Positions 5,556 through 8,142 of a DNA stretch of 8,142 bases are shown here, piece by piece. This DNA is from Myxococcales bacterium (GTDB taxonomy: Bacteria; Myxococcota; Myxococcia; Myxococcales; Anaeromyxobacteraceae). The stretch spans positions 1 through 8,142 of the forward strand of contig JAJYAW010000110.1 in assembly GCA_021779335.1 (NCBI GenBank), given 5' to 3'. Position numbers and translations under genes: made by a program. How positions within the stretch are numbered: position 1 is the first letter of the stretch; the number at the start of each line of letters is the position of its first letter. The notes under the pieces are model-generated. The model was not told the DNA's origin. It saw only the letters and a program-made list of their open reading frames with translations, and ran no database searches.

Positions 5556-6108
5556 TCCGCGCGCCGGCCGCCGGCTGCTGGCCGCCTGGCTGGTCGGCCT
5601 CTTCGCCGCCTCGGCGCTGCGGGACCTCGGCCTGCTCGCGGGCGCCGCGCTCCTGGCGCTGCTCCTCTTCCGGCACGGCCTGTGGCGCAACCTGCGCCGC
5701 ACGGCCCGCTCGGTGGTCCCCGTCACGGTGGGGCTCTCGCTCGCCTCCCTGGCCTTCCTCCGGCTCTCCGCCGGCGCCTGGCCGCCGCTCGAGCCCTTCG
5801 CCGCCCTGGCGCTGCGCGCCGCCGTCATGGGGTTCGCCACCTTCTCGGTGCTCGACCGCGTCGACCTCCTGCGCGCGCTGGCGCCCTTCCCCACCCTCTC
5901 GCGCCTCCTCGTGGTGACGCTGGCCCAGATCCACGCCCTGCGCCTGGTGGCCACCGAGTCGCGCGACGGCCTGAGGAGCCGGCTGCCCCGCCGCCCGGGC
6001 GCCCTCGACCTCGTCCGGAACGCCGGGGGCATCACCGCCGTCCTCTTCACGCTGGCGGCGCGCAACGCCCGCGACGTCGCCGACGCCATGAAGTCGAGGG
6101 GGTTCTGA
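5539..6108 (+). CDS. nikQ: NikQ/CbiQ-family transmembrane coupling (EcfT) subunit
   Basis: This 189-residue protein links the NikM S component to the ATPase. It is hydrophobic, with likely membrane segments near residues 13-28, 30-45, 58-78 and 85-105, then a long cytoplasmic helical region. EcfT proteins carry two short Ala-Arg-Gly motifs that press into the ATPases: the second is clear here (AMKSRGF at the extreme C-terminus, 183-189), while the first appears degenerate (ESRDG, 140-144). At 189 residues it is shorter than the usual 220-260. The start is GTG 5539, inside the nikM 3' end, with GGAGGG 9 nt upstream. The stop overlaps the nikO start as TGATG. Sequence divergence of this family is high, but position between nikM and nikO makes the identification firm. 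Confidence 0.85.
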   Translation: MASRPDPRAGRRLLAAWLVGLFAASALRDLGLLAGAALLALLLFRHGLWRNLRRTARSVVPVTVGLSLASLAFLRLSAGAWPPLEPFAALALRAAVMGFATFSVLDRVDLLRALAPFPTLSRLLVVTLAQIHALRLVATESRDGLRSRLPRRPGALDLVRNAGGITAVLFTLAARNARDVADAMKSRGF

Positions 6109-6890
6109 TGCCGTACGAGGTGACCGGCCTGCGGCTCGACCTGGGCGACCGGCCCGTCCTCCGGGACGTGACCTTCTCCGTCTCCCCCGGCGAGCGGGTG
6201 GTGCTGCTCGGCGTCAACGGCTGCGGCAAGACCACGCTGCTCAAGGCGCTCGACGGCCTGCTCATCCCGGGCGCCGGGAGCGTCCGCTACGGCGGCGTGC
6301 CCCTCGAGCCCGGCCGCCTCGACGAGCCGGCCTTCCGCCGCCGCTTCCGCGGCGAGGTGGCCCTGCTCTTCCAGAACGTCGACGCCATGCTCTTCAACCC
6401 GTCGGTGGCCGACGAGATCGCCTTCGGCCCGCGGCAGCTGGGCCTGCCCGACGTGGAGGCGCGGGTGGCGCGCTGGGCCGACGCCTTCGACGTGGGCCGC
6501 CTCCTCGACCGGCCGCCCTTCGAGCTCTCCGGCGGGGAGAAGAAGCGGGTGGCGCTGGCCGCCCTCATGGCCATCGACCCCAGGGTGCTGCTGCTGGACG
6601 AGCCCACCGCCAGCCTCGACCCGGCCTGGGCGGCCCGCCTGGTCGACCTCCTGGGGCGGCTCCAGGGCGTGACGGTCATCGCCTCGACCCACAACCTGAG
6701 CGTGGTGGAGGAGCTGGGGGCGCGCGCCATCCTGCTGGCGCCGGGCCGGGCCGGCACCCTGTACGACGGGCCCGCCCAGGCGCTGGTCCGCAGCGGCCCG
6801 CTGCTGGTCGCGAGCGGCCTGGCCCACCTGCACCCCCACCGGCACGGGCGCGCCGAGCACGCCCACTTCCACGTCCATGACGCCGAGTGA
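6108..6890 (+). CDS. nikO: NikO/CbiO-family ATPase of nickel ECF importer, with His-rich tail
   Basis: This 260-residue ABC ATPase has every nucleotide-binding motif: Walker A GVNGCGKTT (35-43), Q-loop LLFQN (Gln89), the ECF-type DEIAFGP (102-108), signature LSGGEKKR (140-147), Walker B LLLDEP (161-166), D-loop SLD (169-171) and switch His195 in STHN. It powers Ni(II) uptake as a cytoplasmic homodimer docked on NikQ. After the ATPase core, the last 21 residues hold eight histidines (240, 242, 244, 246, 251, 253, 255, 257), probably a metal-binding tail. ATG 6108 overlaps the nikQ TGA by 1 nt, and GAGGGGG (6096-6102) lies 5 nt upstream; upstream codons in this frame are a shadow of nikQ. Confidence 0.95.
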   Translation: MPYEVTGLRLDLGDRPVLRDVTFSVSPGERVVLLGVNGCGKTTLLKALDGLLIPGAGSVRYGGVPLEPGRLDEPAFRRRFRGEVALLFQNVDAMLFNPSVADEIAFGPRQLGLPDVEARVARWADAFDVGRLLDRPPFELSGGEKKRVALAALMAIDPRVLLLDEPTASLDPAWAARLVDLLGRLQGVTVIASTHNLSVVEELGARAILLAPGRAGTLYDGPAQALVRSGPLLVASGLAHLHPHRHGRAEHAHFHVHDAE

Positions 6891-6895
6891 AGGCC

Positions 6896-6910
6896 GCGGG
6901 CGGCGCCCGC
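6896..6910 (+). other. Short perfect hairpin between nikO and nikR
   Basis: GCGGGC (6896-6901) and GCCCGC (6905-6910) pair across a GGC loop in the 45-nt nikO-nikR gap. No T-run follows. It might lower read-through into nikR or protect the upstream transcript end, but a six-pair GC stem is weak evidence here. Confidence 0.25.
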
Positions 6911-6935
6911 CCGCCCCGCCGGCCCCGGAGGCTGA

Positions 6936-7355
6936 ATGATCGAGCGCATCGGCATCTCGCTGGAGGCGGAGCTCCTGGCGCAGTTCGACCGGCTCATCGA
7001 GGAGAAGGGCTACGTCAACCGCTCGGAGGCCATCCGCGACCTGATCAGGGACACCCTGGTCCAGCGCGAGTGGTCCCAGGCAAACGGCGCCGAGGAGCGG
7101 GTGGCGGTGGCCACGCTGGTCTACGACCACGACGCCTCGAGCCTGGCCCAGAAGCTGGCGCACATCCAGCACGAGAACCACCGGGCGGTCGTCTCCGCGC
7201 TGCACGTCCACCTGGACGCGCACAACTGCCTGGAGGTGCTGGTGCTGCGGGGCCGCGCCAGGGACGTGGTGCGGATGGGCGAGGGGCTGGTCTCCACCAA
7301 GGGCGTCAAGTACGGGAAGCTCGTCCCCGCCACCACCGGGCAGTCGCTGCGCTGA
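6936..7355 (+). CDS. nikR: NikR, nickel-responsive ribbon-helix-helix repressor
   Basis: This 139-residue regulator matches NikR over its full length. Residues 1-45 form the ribbon-helix-helix DNA-binding domain (MIERIGISL strand, then GYVNRSEAIRDLIRD). Residues 55-135 are the ACT-like nickel-binding tetramerisation domain. The high-affinity square-planar nickel ligands align with the Escherichia coli set: His79 (H76), His90 and His92 in LHVHLD (H87, H89) and Cys98 in NCLEV (C95). In the DNA-contact strand, Arg4 is kept while the residues matching Thr5 and Thr7 are Gly6 and Ser8, which suggests a somewhat different operator. ATG 6936 has GGAGG (6927-6931) 4 nt upstream. With nickel bound it should repress the operon from the dyad at 3656-3682, giving feedback control of uptake and of its own synthesis. 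No separate operator is visible before nikR itself. Confidence 0.95.
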   Translation: MIERIGISLEAELLAQFDRLIEEKGYVNRSEAIRDLIRDTLVQREWSQANGAEERVAVATLVYDHDASSLAQKLAHIQHENHRAVVSALHVHLDAHNCLEVLVLRGRARDVVRMGEGLVSTKGVKYGKLVPATTGQSLR

Positions 7356-7358
7356 CCC

Positions 7359-8102
7359 CTACCGGCGCGCCAGCGCCTTGGCGGCCATCCGCACCGCCGG
7401 CGGGTAGGCGGTCGTCTGGGGCACCAGCAGCAGCTCGTCGCGGGGGAGGAGCCCCAGCACCTTGTGGACCATGTCCTGCGAGAGGCGGGGGTTGGCGAGC
7501 AGGGCGCGGCGGATCTGGGGGACCTGGAGCCAGGCGGGGCTCTCCAGGATGAGCTCGAGCAGCGGGCGGGGCATGGTCCCCATCCTGGCGAGCCGGATGA
7601 CCTCCGGGACGGTGAGGCGCGTGTTCCTCAGCAGCGCCTCCCAGACGGTCTTGCCGTAGAGCCGCTCGAGGACGACGCGCTCGGTGATCGACCCTTCGCG
7701 GGCGACCCGGAGCTGCTCCACCACCGGGAGGCCGCGCAGCCGCTCCTGGACGCTCCCGGCCGAGGCGCCCTCCCGCTCCTCCCGATCGCCGGGGGGCGCC
7801 GGCGACCGGGCTGGAGCTGGAGCTGGAGCTGGAGCCGGCGCCGGGGGGCGGGCCGCGAGCCGCCGGCCCAGCGCCTCCCGGTCGTGCCCCTCGAAGGCGA
7901 ACACGGTGCTCGCGTCGGTGGCGAGGACGGCGCGGGCGGGGAGCGTCACCGGCTCGCCCCAGGGGAGCACGAGCTCGACGTCGCAGAAGGCGCCGCGCGC
8001 GACGCCGGTCACCCCAGCGGCGACGACCGAGCCGCGCTCGAGGTTGGGCCGCTCGCGCTCGAGGTCGGCGGCGGTGAGGGTGACGCGGACCCTGGGGGCC
8101 AC
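7359..8102 (-). CDS. PilZ-like protein with Pro/Ala linker and helical-repeat C-terminus
   Basis: The 247-residue protein starts at GTG 8102 (complement), the first in-frame start after an upstream TAA. Residues 1-85 look like a myxobacterial PilZ-type beta barrel (NLERGSVVAAG, DVELVLPWGEPVTLPARAV, VFAFEGHD), but the RxxxR and D/NxSxxG motifs that bind cyclic di-GMP are not recognisable, so it may be a non-binding variant. A Pro/Ala-rich linker (about 86-118) follows. The C-terminal half is helical, with two similar units built on N-x-R-L-[TS]-x-x-x-V (NTRLTVPEV and NPRLSQDMV) and LLxNxRL features that recall leucine-rich-variant/HEAT-like repeats, suggesting protein binding. No catalytic motif is seen. 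It converges on nikR with 3 nt between the stops and is functionally unconnected as far as the sequence shows. The family name is uncertain; the gene itself is well supported by length, codon use and opposite-strand placement. Confidence 0.7.
   Translation of the reverse strand: MAPRVRVTLTAADLERERPNLERGSVVAAGVTGVARGAFCDVELVLPWGEPVTLPARAVLATDASTVFAFEGHDREALGRRLAARPPAPAPAPAPAPARSPAPPGDREEREGASAGSVQERLRGLPVVEQLRVAREGSITERVVLERLYGKTVWEALLRNTRLTVPEVIRLARMGTMPRPLLELILESPAWLQVPQIRRALLANPRLSQDMVHKVLGLLPRDELLLVPQTTAYPPAVRMAAKALARR
7811..7834 (-). repeat. Four tandem CTGGAG hexamers in the Pro/Ala linker
   Basis: CTGGAG is repeated four times exactly on the plus strand; read on the minus strand it encodes alternating Ala-Pro in the linker of the PilZ-like protein. 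Copy-number change would add or remove two residues at a time without changing frame, so only linker length would vary. Confidence 0.85.
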
Positions 8103-8108
8103 CTCGGC

Positions 8109-8117
8109 ACTTTACCA
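8109..8117 (-). promoter_or_regulatory. Candidate extended -10 element for the PilZ-like gene
   Basis: On the minus strand TGGTAAAGT fits the extended -10 pattern TGnTAnnnT. It ends 6 nt before the GTG start at 8102, so transcription would begin at or next to the start codon, and no Shine-Dalgarno site is visible. This is what a leaderless transcript would look like. No good -35 box is seen. Confidence 0.3.
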
Positions 8118-8142
8118 GGCCGCGGCACCCCAGAGGGGGGCT

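Noticed and set aside
4914..7223. Open frame of about 770 codons on the minus strand
   Set aside because: It lies wholly opposite nikM, nikQ, nikO and most of nikR, which have clear family motifs. Its product is low-complexity Arg/Gly/Glu/Gln-rich with no recognisable domain, as expected from a GC-rich antisense frame.
7811..7834. Hexamer repeat as a CRISPR or variable-number regulatory element
   Set aside because: Units are contiguous 6-mers without spacers and lie in coding sequence for a Pro/Ala linker.

Overview
The window comes from a very GC-rich bacterium: codon third positions are almost all G or C and GTG starts are common. Gene content points to the Myxococcota, with an Anaeromyxobacter-type genome the best guess. 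The clues are a poly-glycine lipoprotein with tandem chitobiase-type and Cys-rich modules, a PilZ-like protein with a Pro/Ala linker, and a Geobacter-style NikK-L-M-Q-O-R nickel operon. This assignment is inference; no 16S or other marker gene is present.

Layout. (1) 1-1343: the 3' part of an ArsM-type S-adenosylmethionine methyltransferase, followed 2 nt later by an aquaporin-family channel of the AqpS type. Together they suggest arsenic methylation plus channel-mediated movement of arsenic species. (2) 1344-1462: a non-coding gap. (3) 1463-3523: a large predicted lipoprotein with 13 glycines after the lipid-anchored Cys, four chitobiase-C-terminal-like beta modules, and a Cys-rich half with seven four-cysteine modules. 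A strong hairpin (3538-3567) follows it. (4) 3524-3710: a non-coding region with a candidate promoter and a NikR-operator-like dyad (3656-3682). (5) 3711-7355: a compact nickel-uptake operon, nikK-nikL-nikM-nikQ-nikO-nikR, in which most genes overlap by a few bases. (6) 7359-8102 on the minus strand: a degenerate PilZ-like protein with a helical-repeat C-terminus, ending 3 nt from the nikR stop.

How the genes work together. NikM (S component, with Met1, His2 and His67 in the nickel-site positions), NikQ (transmembrane coupling subunit) and NikO (ATPase with a His-rich tail) form a group-I ECF nickel importer. NikK and NikL are its extracytoplasmic partners. NikR, the last gene, has the nickel ligand set of its family and probably represses the whole operon, itself included, through the dyad that overlaps the predicted -10 element.

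Most noteworthy: the NikR-like operator, predicted exposed N-terminal histidines on NikK, NikL and NikM, a possible 19-codon coupling ORF between nikL and nikM, loss of the filter arginine in the aquaporin, and a G8 tract at the start of the lipoprotein that could slip. I see no mobile element, CRISPR array, tRNA or rRNA. No wholly new system is evident; most of the window is recognisable nickel and arsenic metal handling.
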